DNA of 64,000 nt from Comamonas sp. (GCF_009360615.1 NZ_SPEY01000095.1:27799-91798), one strand, 5' to 3'. Counted from the first letter of the stretch, positions 32,065 through 41,033 are shown. A program made the numbers and translations. The notes: generated by a model from the letters alone, not told the origin.

Positions 32065-32706
32065 ATGGACCCACGAAGCAACCGCATCACAAGCGTTCGC
32101 ATCGACGAGCAGACCATCTGGCTTGCACTCGCGGATGGACGTGAACTGGCCGAGCCCATCAAGCGGCATATCCGGCTCGAAAAAGCCACCCCCGAGCAAC
32201 GCCTGGCCTGGGTTCTGACCGATGAGGGTCACGGCCTGGACTGGCCGGCACTGTGGCAGCCCTCTGCTGCGGGCATGGTCAGCGTCTGGGATCTGGATCA
32301 GGACAGTCTCTACCGCCAGGCCATGGACGCGCTGCTCGCCGCCCAATGGGACGTCACCCGGATATCCGCGGTCCATCGGGAACTGGTGGCCCTATGGCGC
32401 ATGGAAGCCGATATCAACAACGGCGGCTTTCTGCAGTTTCTGGGCAACTGGGGGCTGGCCAACCATCAGCTCACCCTGCAGGCTCTGCAGGCCATAGGCG
32501 CGCCCATCACGCGCCAGTGTCTGCAGGACATGTTTGCGGTGCTCAAGCGCTTCGAGGAGGGGCCAGAAAATGTGGACTACTCCGATCTGCCGGCACTGCT
32601 GACGGATGCCGAGCATGCGCAGTTGCAGGAGCTCGAAGAAGCCTTCTGGGACTACCCGGAGCCCCTGAACAAGCTGGTGGTCATGCACTACGGATCCGCC
32701 CAATGA
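32065..32706 (+). CDS. DUF2442 - DMP19/DUF4375-like two-domain protein
   Basis: This 213-residue protein begins with a DUF2442-like domain of about 70 residues (ITSVRIDEQTIWLALADGRE, LAEPIKRHIRL, the late LDWPALW). The second half matches the DMP19-like/DUF4375 pattern: ELVALWRMEADINNGGFLQF, LGNWGLANHQ, and QALQAIGA. Neisserial DMP19 is a DNA mimic that releases a repressor, while other members sit with polymorphic toxin immunity genes. It begins three bases after the preceding stop and overlaps the next gene by four bases. Confidence 0.72.
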   Translation: MDPRSNRITSVRIDEQTIWLALADGRELAEPIKRHIRLEKATPEQRLAWVLTDEGHGLDWPALWQPSAAGMVSVWDLDQDSLYRQAMDALLAAQWDVTRISAVHRELVALWRMEADINNGGFLQFLGNWGLANHQLTLQALQAIGAPITRQCLQDMFAVLKRFEEGPENVDYSDLPALLTDAEHAQLQELEEAFWDYPEPLNKLVVMHYGSAQ

Positions 32707-33293
32707 AATCTGAGAACACATCCGGCAAAACCTATTCGCTGGCATTTCGCAAGGCTCTGGTGGACGAAGCGCTGAACCGCACACCCGGCGGCGGCTTTCC
32801 GGAACTGGAAAAGCGCCACCGCCTCAAGCCCGGAACCCTGTTCGACTGGGTCGAGGAGCTGGGTCCGGCACCGCCGCCCGCGCCTTTTTCCGCATTGCAT
32901 TTCTGGATCGGCAATACGCCGCTGGGCGAGGCGGAGTTTGCGCGCTACTTCGACCATGCAGACAGCTACTGGGAGCTCGACGTCGAAGATATCGAAAGCA
33001 GCAGCGAAGATGTCACGGGCTGCGGTTTCTGTCAGGACCTGGGCAGACAGTTTCTGTTCAACGAAGACCTGCTGCTGATGATCTGGCTGCCCGAGCCGGT
33101 CCCTGTCGCCACCCTCGTGGAGCAAAGCACGCTGGACTCCGACGCATCGCTCGCGCTCATCGTGCAGGCCTGCGAGTCCCGGGGCATTCATACGGCCAAC
33201 GCCATGTTTGTCTATGCCGACCCCACCGAGCCGATCATCGATCCGGACAAGCCCTACAACGGCCTGAGCTACATCGGCCTCTTCGATGACTGA
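32703..33293 (+). CDS. HTH-Imm22-like protein (putative immunity protein)
   Basis: The product is 196 residues. Residues 1-50 (KTYSLAFRKALVDEALNRT, FPELEKRHRLKPGTLFDWV) look like the helix-turn-helix of IS3-type transposase OrfA proteins. From about residue 60, HFWIGNTPLGEAEFARYFD, FCQDLGRQFLFNEDLL and NGLSYIGLFDD follow the pattern I associate with immunity protein 22 (Imm22). It may protect against a contact-delivered toxin, but no toxin gene is nearby. The ATG overlaps the preceding stop. The family call is by resemblance only. Confidence 0.6.
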   Translation: MKSENTSGKTYSLAFRKALVDEALNRTPGGGFPELEKRHRLKPGTLFDWVEELGPAPPPAPFSALHFWIGNTPLGEAEFARYFDHADSYWELDVEDIESSSEDVTGCGFCQDLGRQFLFNEDLLLMIWLPEPVPVATLVEQSTLDSDASLALIVQACESRGIHTANAMFVYADPTEPIIDPDKPYNGLSYIGLFDD

Positions 33294-34365
33294 CGCCCCG
33301 GAGCGTCTCCAGACCGGACTTTATTGCCCAGATTTCGCAGCAATGACTGTGGCCAAGCCGAGCGCCGGGACGAGGCCGGAACACGCATCTGCAGCAGCAC
33401 AGCGGCCGGCTGCATGGATGTCGAATTCTTTGTGCGCCATGGTGACTGCCCGGCCCCCGACATGCAAGCGCCATGCAACTGGGCGCGGAGCACAGGCGGC
33501 ATGCTTGGATCACGCTGCGCGATGCCGCCGGTGAAGCCATGCGCCATGAAGTCAGCTGCCAGCCACAGCGCCTTGCGCAGCTGCTGCATGCATGGCGTGC
33601 AGAGCCCGATGCTGCGCCCGCATCGACACACTGCAGACCACGGCCGGCAGCCCGTCCACGCATGCGGCGGACGCCTGCGCGCCTTCGAACGACGAGGATC
33701 GGAGCCTCGGCCTGCTGAACAGGCTTGCCGATGCCGGATCGGCGCTTGAACGTCCGCTGGCCGATATCTCGGCCCCGGCCCCAGTGCGCCTGCTTCAATC
33801 CTGGCCGCGGCGATGATCGCGGACGACTTGCGCCACGCACCACCGCCGTGGTCGCGGCCAATGGCTTTGCCTGCTGATTCGGTCGGCCGTGGCGTCAAGA
33901 ATGCCCGGCAGGCATTGCGGCTGTCCTCCGAATGTCTCTACAACCACCGCTACCCATGGAGCGATGCACGCTGGCTGTGGTCATCGGCCTGCACACCCGA
34001 GAACCGTGCGCAGGAGCCTCCGGCGCGCAGGCGGATGACAGAGGCAGGATCAGCGGGGCCCGCGCCCTCCAGGCATCGGGCTGCACGAGCTCCAGGCCAC
34101 GCTCTTGCAACCGGCTCCCATGGCACCTCACAGCGAGGCTGCAGCGCAGCGCATACCGGCGCATCTGCCCCTGGCCTGGTGCAGGCCGCCCCAGCACGGC
34201 AGCTGGTAGCGCAAGCTGTTCCGGTTGTCGGGCCAGCGCCAGCAGGCGCGGTGAGGCCTCGGGTGCGCTTCGGCGAGGATGTCAGCCCGTGCTGAACCTC
34301 GTCGTCACCGCCTCCAACGAATGCTTCCCCGAGCCTGACTGAAAGCACTCGCCACGCTCGTCGCG
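33294..34365. other. About 1.07 kb without an intact gene
   Basis: Many frames are open because of the high GC content, but none has a convincing product or ribosome site. Short islands look protein-like, for example at 33497-33600 on the plus strand (HAWITLRDAAGEAMRHEV) and in another frame near 33715-33815. This suggests remnants of a decayed gene. I could not identify the parent family. Confidence 0.5.
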
Positions 34366-36138
34366 TCAGGCGGCCAGCCAGTCCCGCACCTGATCGGCCG
34401 GCATCGCGCGCGAGTGCAGCCAGCCCTGGAAGAACTCGCAGCCGATATCGCGCAGCAGTTGCAGCTGATCGATCTCTTCGACGCCTTCGGCCACGACCTC
34501 CAGATCCAGCGCATGGGCCATGTGCACGATGCCGCCCATCAGCCTGTCACGGCTGGGCGACGGAAACAGAAACTCCCGCCCCAGCTTCACGCGCTGCAAC
34601 GGGAGATATTGCAGATAGGCCAATGACGAATGGCCCGTGCCGAAATCGTCGAGTGCAATCGTCACGCCGAGCCGAGCCAGCTCCTGCAGCACTTCACACC
34701 CCTGACCGGGATTGATCATGGCCTGGGACTCGGTCACCTCCAGTTCCAACCATTGCGGCGGCACTTGGTAGCGCTGCAGACAGCTTCGGACCTGCTCGAC
34801 CAGGTTCACCTGACGCAGCTGATAGGCAGACAGATTGACCGCCACCCGCAGCGGCGTTCCGTCCTCCAGCCACTGTGCGATCTGCTTGCAGGCGGCGTCC
34901 AGCACATAGTTGCCCAGTGCCACGATCTGGCCCGAGGCTTCGGCCACCGGTATAAAGCGCGCCGGACTCACATTGCCCAGCAAGGGGTCATGCCAGCGCA
35001 GCAGGGCCTCCACCGCCACCACGGCGGCGCTCTCGACCTTGACCTGGGGCTGGTAATGCAGCTGCAGGCCGCCATAGCTGAGCGCCATGCGCAAGCGCTC
35101 GGCCAGCTGCACACGTTCGGCCATTTCCTTGCCCATACCGGGCTCGAAGAACACCGCATGCCCGCGTCCCTGGGCCTTGGCGCTGTACATCGCCATGTCG
35201 GCAAAACGCATCAGATCGTCGCCGGTCTGCGCGTTTTCGGGATAGAGGGCAATGCCCACGCTGGCCCCGAAATCCAGTGCCAGCCCGTCGTGCTTGAAAG
35301 GGATGGAGAGAGCAGCCAGGATCTGCTCGCTCCAGAACCGGGCTCGGGTCGCGTTCTCGCCCACCAGCAGCACCATGAATTCGTCGCCCCCCAGGCGAGC
35401 CAGGGTGCCTTCGCTGCGCAGCTGGGACTTCAGCCTCCTGGCGACCTCCCGCAGCAGTTGGTCCCCTGCGGCATGTCCGTAGCCGTCATTGATGGCCTTG
35501 AAGTTGTCAAGGTCCAGTTGCAGCAGGGCCAGGGCTTCGCCACTGGCCTGCGCCAGCTTGAGCTGCTCCTGCAGTTCCTGGCCGAACTGCCAGCGATTGT
35601 TGAGCCCTGTCAACGTGTCCTTGGTGGCCTGGAACTTCAGGCGTTGCTGCATCTGGTGCAGCTCCGTCACATCGCGCACAAAGGCAATGGCCAGGCCTTT
35701 GTCGTCATCTCCGAAATAGCCCAGGGCAATGTCCACCGGCACGGCATTGCCCTGCTTGCGCTGCAGCCACAGCACGCCGCCCAGGCCCATGGGACGGCGT
35801 GATGGCCGCGCAAAATAGCTGCTCAGGTACTGGCCATGGCCCGCCTGAAACTCGGGCGGCAGCAGCATGTCCAGCATCTGGCCTTCGAGCTCATCGCGCT
35901 CGTAGCCGGAGATGGCCAGCATGGCGGCGTTGGCCGTCACCATCTTCCCGTCTCGGTCCACCAGCAAAATGCCGTCCGGCGCGGCGTCCAGCGCCTGCCG
36001 CTCGCGCCGGCTCAACATGACGGAAAGACTCACGCCCTCCTGCCGAGCCGACATGGCCAGTCCCAGACGACGCTGGCAGTCCGCCAGCGCCAGTTCAGAC
36101 ACGGGTTTGAGCATTGAGGAAAAAGGGCACTCGGCCAT
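34366..36138 (-). CDS. PAS-GGDEF-EAL cyclic-di-GMP protein
   Basis: The product is about 590 residues. An N-terminal region is followed by a PAS domain (about 45-160; APDGILLVDRDGKMVTANAA), a GGDEF domain with intact RLGGDEF at 248-254, and an EAL domain with EALLRW at 377, VAVNLS, LELEVTES, LDDFGTGHSS at 496-505 and CEFFQGW. It could make or degrade cyclic di-GMP. The usual KID triplet of EAL domains reads KLG (518-520), so phosphodiesterase activity is uncertain. I chose the ATG at 36138 because TGGAG lies seven bases upstream. It has no membrane segment and is likely cytosolic. Confidence 0.9.
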   Translation of the reverse strand: MAECPFSSMLKPVSELALADCQRRLGLAMSARQEGVSLSVMLSRRERQALDAAPDGILLVDRDGKMVTANAAMLAISGYERDELEGQMLDMLLPPEFQAGHGQYLSSYFARPSRRPMGLGGVLWLQRKQGNAVPVDIALGYFGDDDKGLAIAFVRDVTELHQMQQRLKFQATKDTLTGLNNRWQFGQELQEQLKLAQASGEALALLQLDLDNFKAINDGYGHAAGDQLLREVARRLKSQLRSEGTLARLGGDEFMVLLVGENATRARFWSEQILAALSIPFKHDGLALDFGASVGIALYPENAQTGDDLMRFADMAMYSAKAQGRGHAVFFEPGMGKEMAERVQLAERLRMALSYGGLQLHYQPQVKVESAAVVAVEALLRWHDPLLGNVSPARFIPVAEASGQIVALGNYVLDAACKQIAQWLEDGTPLRVAVNLSAYQLRQVNLVEQVRSCLQRYQVPPQWLELEVTESQAMINPGQGCEVLQELARLGVTIALDDFGTGHSSLAYLQYLPLQRVKLGREFLFPSPSRDRLMGGIVHMAHALDLEVVAEGVEEIDQLQLLRDIGCEFFQGWLHSRAMPADQVRDWLAA

Positions 36139-36371
36139 ACGCAAGCTCCAGACATCCACTCTGGCGTTCCTGCGTGCAGCCACTGCCCATGCCGCATCCA
36201 CGGGCTGCATGCCCGGCTTCCGGAAGCCGGATCGAGCCTTGCCAAGTGTTTGAAGGCGTCCACTATGCGCGCGGCATCGCGGACGTCCATTGCGCTATGT
36301 CAAACACCAACATGTAACAACAAATTTCAAGGAATTCCGGCAACCCAAACCCGTGTGGGGGTCGGCGTGCT

Positions 36372-36977
36372 TCAGCCCAGCAGTGCCTTGACGTCCTGGG
36401 TCAGCAGCTGCGGTCCCGCGCCATAGCGCTCGTAGACGCGCAAGCGGCCCTGGGGATCGAAAAGATAGGTGCCAGCGGAATGATCGAGGGTGTACGTGCC
36501 TTCGACCTTGCCTGGCACCTTCTTGAAGAAGATCTTGAAGTCCCTGGCCACGGCTGCGATCTCCTCGGGCGTACCGCTCAGCCCCACAAAGCTCTCGTCG
36601 AAGTTGGCCAGATAGGCCTTGAGCACCTGCGGCGTGTCGCGCTCGGGGTCCAGCGAGACAAACACGGCCTGCAGCCTGTCGCCATCGGCGCCCAGCGCCT
36701 GCTTGACCTCAAGCAGCTCCTGCAGCGTGGTGGGGCAGACATCGGGGCACTGGGTGTAGCCGAAGAACACGGCGACCACCTTGCCGGAGAAGTCCTTGAG
36801 GCTGCGCTTCTTTCCGTCGACATCGGTCAGCGGAATGTCCTTGGCGTAGTCGGCGCCCGTCACATCCACGCCCTGAAATTGGGGCTTGCTGTCGTTCTTG
36901 CAGGCAGTCAATGCCCATGCGGCCGTGCAGGCCAGTGTTGCGGCGCCCATAGCGCGCAGCGCAGCTCGTTTATCCAT
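36372..36977 (-). CDS. SCO family copper chaperone for cytochrome oxidase
   Basis: This 201-residue lipoprotein has a signal ending in LTAC (Cys26) and the thioredoxin-like SCO core with CPDVC (Cys77, Cys81) and a late His in TLDHSAGTYL. SCO proteins deliver copper to the CuA site of subunit II, or keep its cysteines reduced. It is the last gene of the oxidase locus and starts six bases after the haem O synthase stop. Confidence 0.93.
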   Translation of the reverse strand: MDKRAALRAMGAATLACTAAWALTACKNDSKPQFQGVDVTGADYAKDIPLTDVDGKKRSLKDFSGKVVAVFFGYTQCPDVCPTTLQELLEVKQALGADGDRLQAVFVSLDPERDTPQVLKAYLANFDESFVGLSGTPEEIAAVARDFKIFFKKVPGKVEGTYTLDHSAGTYLFDPQGRLRVYERYGAGPQLLTQDVKALLG

Positions 36978-36983
36978 GATCGG

Positions 36984-37907
36984 TCAGGCCAGGTAGTGAT
37001 CCACCAGCAGCGCGGCAAACAGCAGGCTCAGGTGGACCAGGGAGAAGCGGAAGGTCTTGCGTGCCAGCGCATCCGAATAGTTGCGCAGCAGTGCCCAACC
37101 ATAACCGCAAAAGCCCAACCCCAGAATCACTGCGGCAAACAGGTAGAGATAGCCGCTCATGCCCGCCACGAACGGGAGCAGGCAGCCGGCAAACAGCACC
37201 AGGGTATAGAGAAACACCTGCAGCCGCGTGAAGGCATTGCCATGCGTGACCGGCAGCATGGGCAGGCCGGCACGGCGGTAGTCCTCTGCGCGGTACAGCG
37301 CCAGCGCCCAGAAATGCGGCGGCGTCCAGAGGAAGATGATGAGAAACAGCAGCAAGGCCTCATGACCGACCTGTCCGGTCATCGCCGCCCATCCCAGCAC
37401 GGGCGGCATGGCACCCGAGGCCCCTCCGATGACGATGTTCTGAGGCGTCAAGGGCTTGAGCACCAGGGTATAAATCACGGCGTAGCCGACGAAGGTGGCC
37501 AGCGTCAGCCACAGCGTGAGCGCATTCACGGCCAGCAGCAGGATGGCGGCGCCTGCGGCGCACAGCACACCTGAAAACAGCAAGGCCCGGGAATGCGAGA
37601 GCTCGCCGCGCGCCGTGGGCCGCCAGGCCGTGCGCTTCATGCGCGCATCGATGCTGCGCTCGACCAGGCAGTTGAAGGCGGCGGCCGCCGCTGCCACCAG
37701 CCAGATGCCTGCGCAGGCCGTCAGCATGCGGCCCCAGTCCTGCCAGCCGGGAACGCCCGGAACGGCCAGCACCATGCCGATGAAGGCACAGAAGACGATG
37801 AGCTGCACCACCTTGGGCTTGGTCAGTGCGTAGTACTGCGCCCATCGCGAAACAGCCGATCCTGGCGTCGCAACGGCGTCCTTCAACTGCGAGATGTCTG
37901 CTTGCAT
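36984..37907 (-). CDS. ctaB: Haem O synthase (protoheme IX farnesyltransferase)
   Basis: This 307-residue polytopic protein of the UbiA family has about nine membrane segments. Motifs are the first Asp-rich loop [19 protein letters not shown] and the second region [14 protein letters not shown]. It adds farnesyl to haem b to make haem o for the oxidase. AGGAGGGCC precedes the start. It lies between the Sco-like membrane protein and SCO; the haem A synthase gene that I would expect next to it is absent. Confidence 0.94.
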   Translation of the reverse strand: MQADISQLKDAVATPGSAVSRWAQYYALTKPKVVQLIVFCAFIGMVLAVPGVPGWQDWGRMLTACAGIWLVAAAAAAFNCLVERSIDARMKRTAWRPTARGELSHSRALLFSGVLCAAGAAILLLAVNALTLWLTLATFVGYAVIYTLVLKPLTPQNIVIGGASGAMPPVLGWAAMTGQVGHEALLLFLIIFLWTPPHFWALALYRAEDYRRAGLPMLPVTHGNAFTRLQVFLYTLVLFAGCLLPFVAGMSGYLYLFAAVILGLGFCGYGWALLRNYSDALARKTFRFSLVHLSLLFAALLVDHYLA

Positions 37908-37979
37908 GCGGCCCTCCTCGATGACGATGACACAGATGGCTGACGGCGGCGGGCCAGGGCGCGCCGCTCCTGCGCGCTT

Positions 37980-38729
37980 CTATTTACGCTCGGTGGCGGC
38001 CGTCGCACGCCCGGCCTCGTCCCAGGAGGCCGAGGCACGCAGCAGCCGCTCCAGATCGCGCCTGGCCTTGCCGGCCGTGGCCTGGTTCATGCCGGCGGGA
38101 AAGCGCATCATCCAGTGGCCTTGCGGATCGACCACATACAGATGGTCGTCCAGCGCATGGCCGGCCTCGGGCCGGAGCCAGTGGCCAATGGCGGCGGCAG
38201 GCACTCGCAGCGTCGTGGCCTGCTCGGCTGCCGGCAGAATCTTTGCAGGCACGGGCTGCTGGTCATGGATGAGCCAGACCCAGTCGAGCCGGTCTTTTTC
38301 ACGGCCCAGGGTTTCGCGCAGCTGGCGCTGCAGATAGAGATGGTCCTGGCAGCGAGGGCCGCAGTCTCCGGCACTGGTGCTCAGAAGCAGCCACTGGCCT
38401 TTGAGGCTGTTCAGATTCACGCTGCGCCCGTTCAGCGTCAGTGCCTGCACATCGGGCAGGCCGGGCTGCTCGGCGATCAGCTCGCCATAGCTGCGCTGCT
38501 GCGTGGGACGCAGCACGTAATAGGTGAAGTAGGAGGCCAGGACCGGTGCCGCACAGACCAGCAGCACCGCCAGCATCTTCAAGCGCCCCCTGCGCGCCAG
38601 CAGCGCCTGCTGTGTACGGCTTTGCGCGGGATCGGGCAGGCTGTGGACCGCAAAGCTCAGCGGTTCATCCCTCGGGCTGCGCTGCGCGGCGGCGGGGGTA
38701 AAAGCGTCGGACGAGTTGAAACCAGACAT
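37980..38729 (-). CDS. Sco-like membrane protein of cytochrome oxidase locus
   Basis: The product is about 249 residues, starting MSGFNSSDAFTPAAAQRSPR. One membrane anchor lies near residues 52-70 (MLAVLLVCAAPVLASYFTYY), then a thioredoxin-fold-like domain: VNLNSLKGQWLLLSTSAGDC, CGPRCQDHLYLQRQLRE, HLYVVDPQGHWMMRFPAG. The CGPRC pair stands where SCO proteins have CPxxC. It is found in this position in many Burkholderiales and is assumed to help oxidase assembly. The start overlaps the SURF1 end by about 65 bases; other starts are possible. Confidence 0.72.
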   Translation of the reverse strand: MSGFNSSDAFTPAAAQRSPRDEPLSFAVHSLPDPAQSRTQQALLARRGRLKMLAVLLVCAAPVLASYFTYYVLRPTQQRSYGELIAEQPGLPDVQALTLNGRSVNLNSLKGQWLLLSTSAGDCGPRCQDHLYLQRQLRETLGREKDRLDWVWLIHDQQPVPAKILPAAEQATTLRVPAAAIGHWLRPEAGHALDDHLYVVDPQGHWMMRFPAGMNQATAGKARRDLERLLRASASWDEAGRATAATERK

Positions 38730-39477
38730 AGAGCAAGACCACCAAGACACTGATTCCGAACCACTGAAAAGCATAGCCGTAGTGCTTTTGCACACCGGCA
38801 TTGGCCTGCGGCCAGTCGCGCAGCAGGCCCTCGCTGGCACTGCCGCCTTGCACCACGCTCAGGGCCAGCAGCGGCAAGCCGCTTTCCCGAGCCCATCGCG
38901 CGATGTCTGCATTCTGTCGGATGCGCGACTTTTGCTCATCAGGGTCTGCCCCGCCCTGGGTCGCGTCCAGCTCCATCAGCCTGGACGGTGGCGCTTCCAG
39001 CCGCCCCTCGATGCGGACAGTGCCTGCAGGCGTCTGCACCTCAGGCAGAACCGTGCGATCCATGAAGTTGCGCGGCACCCAGCCTCGCTGCACGATGACA
39101 ACCCTGTGCCCGTAAGGTGCGCTCAGTCTGAGGGGCGTGAGCACATAGAAGCCGACGCGGCCCTGCATCTGGCGGTTGTCCAGAAAGACGGTCTGCTCGG
39201 CCAGCCACCGTCCCTGCAACTGCACGGGTCGATGCAGCAGGTGGGCCTTCGGTGCTTCGCCGACGGAATCGGTCGCCAGAGCCACCCCGGCGGCCAGTTC
39301 TGCGTCATGCCAGGGCTGCAGGCCCTGCTGGCGCGTGATGGCGTCGAAAACAGCCTGCTTCTGCGCGGCCCGGCCCAGTTGCCAGCAGCCCAGCGATGCC
39401 GTGGCGGCCACGCAGATCAGGGCCGCCGCAGAAATCAGTAGAAACCGCCAGAGGTCTGGAAATCGGGATATGCGCAC
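38665..39477 (-). CDS. SURF1 family cytochrome oxidase assembly protein
   Basis: This 270-residue protein has two membrane segments, one at each end (FLLISAAALICVAATASLGC and FQWFGISVLVVLLYVWFQLV). Between them is a periplasmic domain with SURF1 motifs LGCWQLGRA, VFLDNRQMQGRVGFYVLTPL, VIVQRGWVPR and the late HYGYAFQWF. SURF1 helps insert haem a. The start is GTG (complement of 39475-39477). It lies only 14 bases from the divergent DUF2909 gene start, so the promoters or ribosome sites overlap. Confidence 0.9.
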   Translation of the reverse strand: MRISRFPDLWRFLLISAAALICVAATASLGCWQLGRAAQKQAVFDAITRQQGLQPWHDAELAAGVALATDSVGEAPKAHLLHRPVQLQGRWLAEQTVFLDNRQMQGRVGFYVLTPLRLSAPYGHRVVIVQRGWVPRNFMDRTVLPEVQTPAGTVRIEGRLEAPPSRLMELDATQGGADPDEQKSRIRQNADIARWARESGLPLLALSVVQGGSASEGLLRDWPQANAGVQKHYGYAFQWFGISVLVVLLYVWFQLVRRFYPRRRAAQPEG

Positions 39478-39491
39478 CAGATAATCCGTTC

Positions 39492-39734
39492 ATGAAATTC
39501 GTGATCATTCTCGCCTTTCTCGCCATTTTGGCGAGTCTCGGCAGTGCGCTGTTCTTCATGATGCGCAGAGGCGATGGCGGCGAAGGTTCGGAGGCCGACG
39601 ATGCCGAGCGCAGCCGCAGGATGTTTCGCGCCCTGGCCCTTCGCGTGGCGTTGTCGGTTGCGCTGTTTCTCTGCGTTCTGATGGCCGCCAAGCTGGGCTG
39701 GATACAGCCCACGGGCTGGCAGCCCGGGCAATGA
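39492..39734 (+). CDS. Twin-transmembrane protein, DUF2909
   Basis: This 80-residue protein starts MKFVIILAFLAILASLGSAL and has two membrane segments joined by a charged loop (RRGDGGEGSEADDAERSRR), the DUF2909 layout. It is the only rightward gene inside the leftward oxidase locus, between subunit III and SURF1. The position is conserved in Burkholderiales as far as I recall, which suggests a role in oxidase assembly. It is antisense to any read-through transcript from subunit III to SURF1. Confidence 0.78.
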   Translation: MKFVIILAFLAILASLGSALFFMMRRGDGGEGSEADDAERSRRMFRALALRVALSVALFLCVLMAAKLGWIQPTGWQPGQ

Positions 39735-39865
39735 GCGCTTGGTCGGAGCGATTCCTGGTGCTCCCAAAATAAAAGCACCTTGCACCTTCCCTTCAATGAC
39801 TTCGGCATCATTTACTGCTGAAATCAATGCTGAAATTGCGCAAGACGCTGCTATTTTTGAGTGTC

Positions 39866-40750
39866 TTACATCCAGTACACCAGGATGTAGAGAAACACCC
39901 AGACCACGTCCACAAAGTGCCAGTACCAGGCCGCACCTTCAAAGCCGAAGTGGTGCTTGTCGCTAAAGTCGCCCTTCATCAGGCGGATGGTGATGAAGAA
40001 CAGCATCAGCATGCCGACCAGCACGTGGAAGCCGTGAAAGCCCGTCAGCATGTAGAAGGTGGAGCCGAAGACACCGGAGTTGAGCTTGAGGTTGTAGTCG
40101 TTGTAGAGATGGTGGTACTCGTAGCCCTGCACGCAGAGGAAGACGAAGCCCAGGATCACGGTCATCCACATGAAGCCGATGCAGCGCGCGCGGTTGTTGA
40201 GCTGCAGCGCATGGTGGGCGATAGTCAGCGTCACGCCCGAGCTCAGCAGCAGCGCCGTGTTGATCGTGGGCAGCCAGAACGGGCCCACGGTCTTGAAGGG
40301 CTCGACGATATTCGCGGGCGACGCCGTGGCGCCGGGAGCCACGCTGGGCCACACGGCCTGGAAGTTGGGCCAGAGCAGCTCGTTGGCCAGACTGCCCAGC
40401 GCCGGCACCGAGTGCGCGCGCGCCCACCACAGCGCCGTGAAGAAGGCGCCGAAGAACATCACCTCCGAGAAGATGAACCAGCTCATGCTCCATCGGTAGG
40501 ACAGGTCGATCTTGCGGCTGTTGAGCCCGGCCTCGCTCTCGCGCGCCGCATCACGGAACCAGACGAACAGCACGGCCAGCCACCAGACCAGGCCGACGAA
40601 CAGGGAATACATTCCCCACTCGTGGCCGTTGATCCAGGTGCCGGCACCCAGGATCACGAAGAACAGGCCGATGGCCGCCATCACGGGGTGGCTGGATTCG
40701 GCTGGTACATAGTAGTAAGGGGTTGCGCCCTGCGGGATTGCACTCATCAC
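39866..40750 (-). CDS. ctaE: Cytochrome c oxidase subunit III
   Basis: This 294-residue protein has seven membrane segments and typical motifs: SEVMFFGAFFTALWW, LLLSSGVTLTIAHHALQL, GFHGFHVLVGMLML and the final AAWYWHFVDVVWVFLYILVY. It stabilises the aa3-type oxidase core. It follows DUF2970 in the leftward operon; the antisense DUF2909 gene and SURF1 come next. Confidence 0.95.
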   Translation of the reverse strand: MMSAIPQGATPYYYVPAESSHPVMAAIGLFFVILGAGTWINGHEWGMYSLFVGLVWWLAVLFVWFRDAARESEAGLNSRKIDLSYRWSMSWFIFSEVMFFGAFFTALWWARAHSVPALGSLANELLWPNFQAVWPSVAPGATASPANIVEPFKTVGPFWLPTINTALLLSSGVTLTIAHHALQLNNRARCIGFMWMTVILGFVFLCVQGYEYHHLYNDYNLKLNSGVFGSTFYMLTGFHGFHVLVGMLMLFFITIRLMKGDFSDKHHFGFEGAAWYWHFVDVVWVFLYILVYWM

Positions 40751-40835
40751 TCGGCTCCTGACTCTGTTGATCGTTGTTCTGACCGACGCTCCACTATCAC
40801 TGGCACTGCATTCGCCACACCTGTTTCAGCCAAGG

Positions 40836-41033
40836 CTAAACGACCAGGTTGACGATCCATATCAACGCTAACACCAAGGCAAAAATCGCCACCAGCCCCA
40901 CGGCAATCACATGCAGCGGCGTGATGCTGGCGAAATCCTTTTCGTACTCCTTGCCCTTGCGCACGCCCAGCATGGCCCAGGCGACGGCCACAATGCTGCG
41001 CCAGAAACCGGTCTTCCTGGCGTCCTGCGTCAT
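40836..41033 (-). CDS. DUF2970 small membrane protein
   Basis: This 65-residue product starts MTQDARKTGFWRSIVAVAWA and contains MLGVRKGKEYEKDF followed by one membrane segment (VIAVGLVAIFALVLALIWIV), the DUF2970 pattern. The ATG overlaps the end of the Cox11 gene. The family sits between Cox11 and subunit III in Burkholderiales oxidase loci, so an assembly role is likely. Confidence 0.82.
   Translation of the reverse strand: MTQDARKTGFWRSIVAVAWAMLGVRKGKEYEKDFASITPLHVIAVGLVAIFALVLALIWIVNLVV

Noticed and set aside
33235..33898. Two overlapping leftward frames of about 208 codons after the Imm22-like gene
   Set aside because: Cys/Arg/Ser-rich random-like products without ribosome sites; treated as part of the gene-free stretch.
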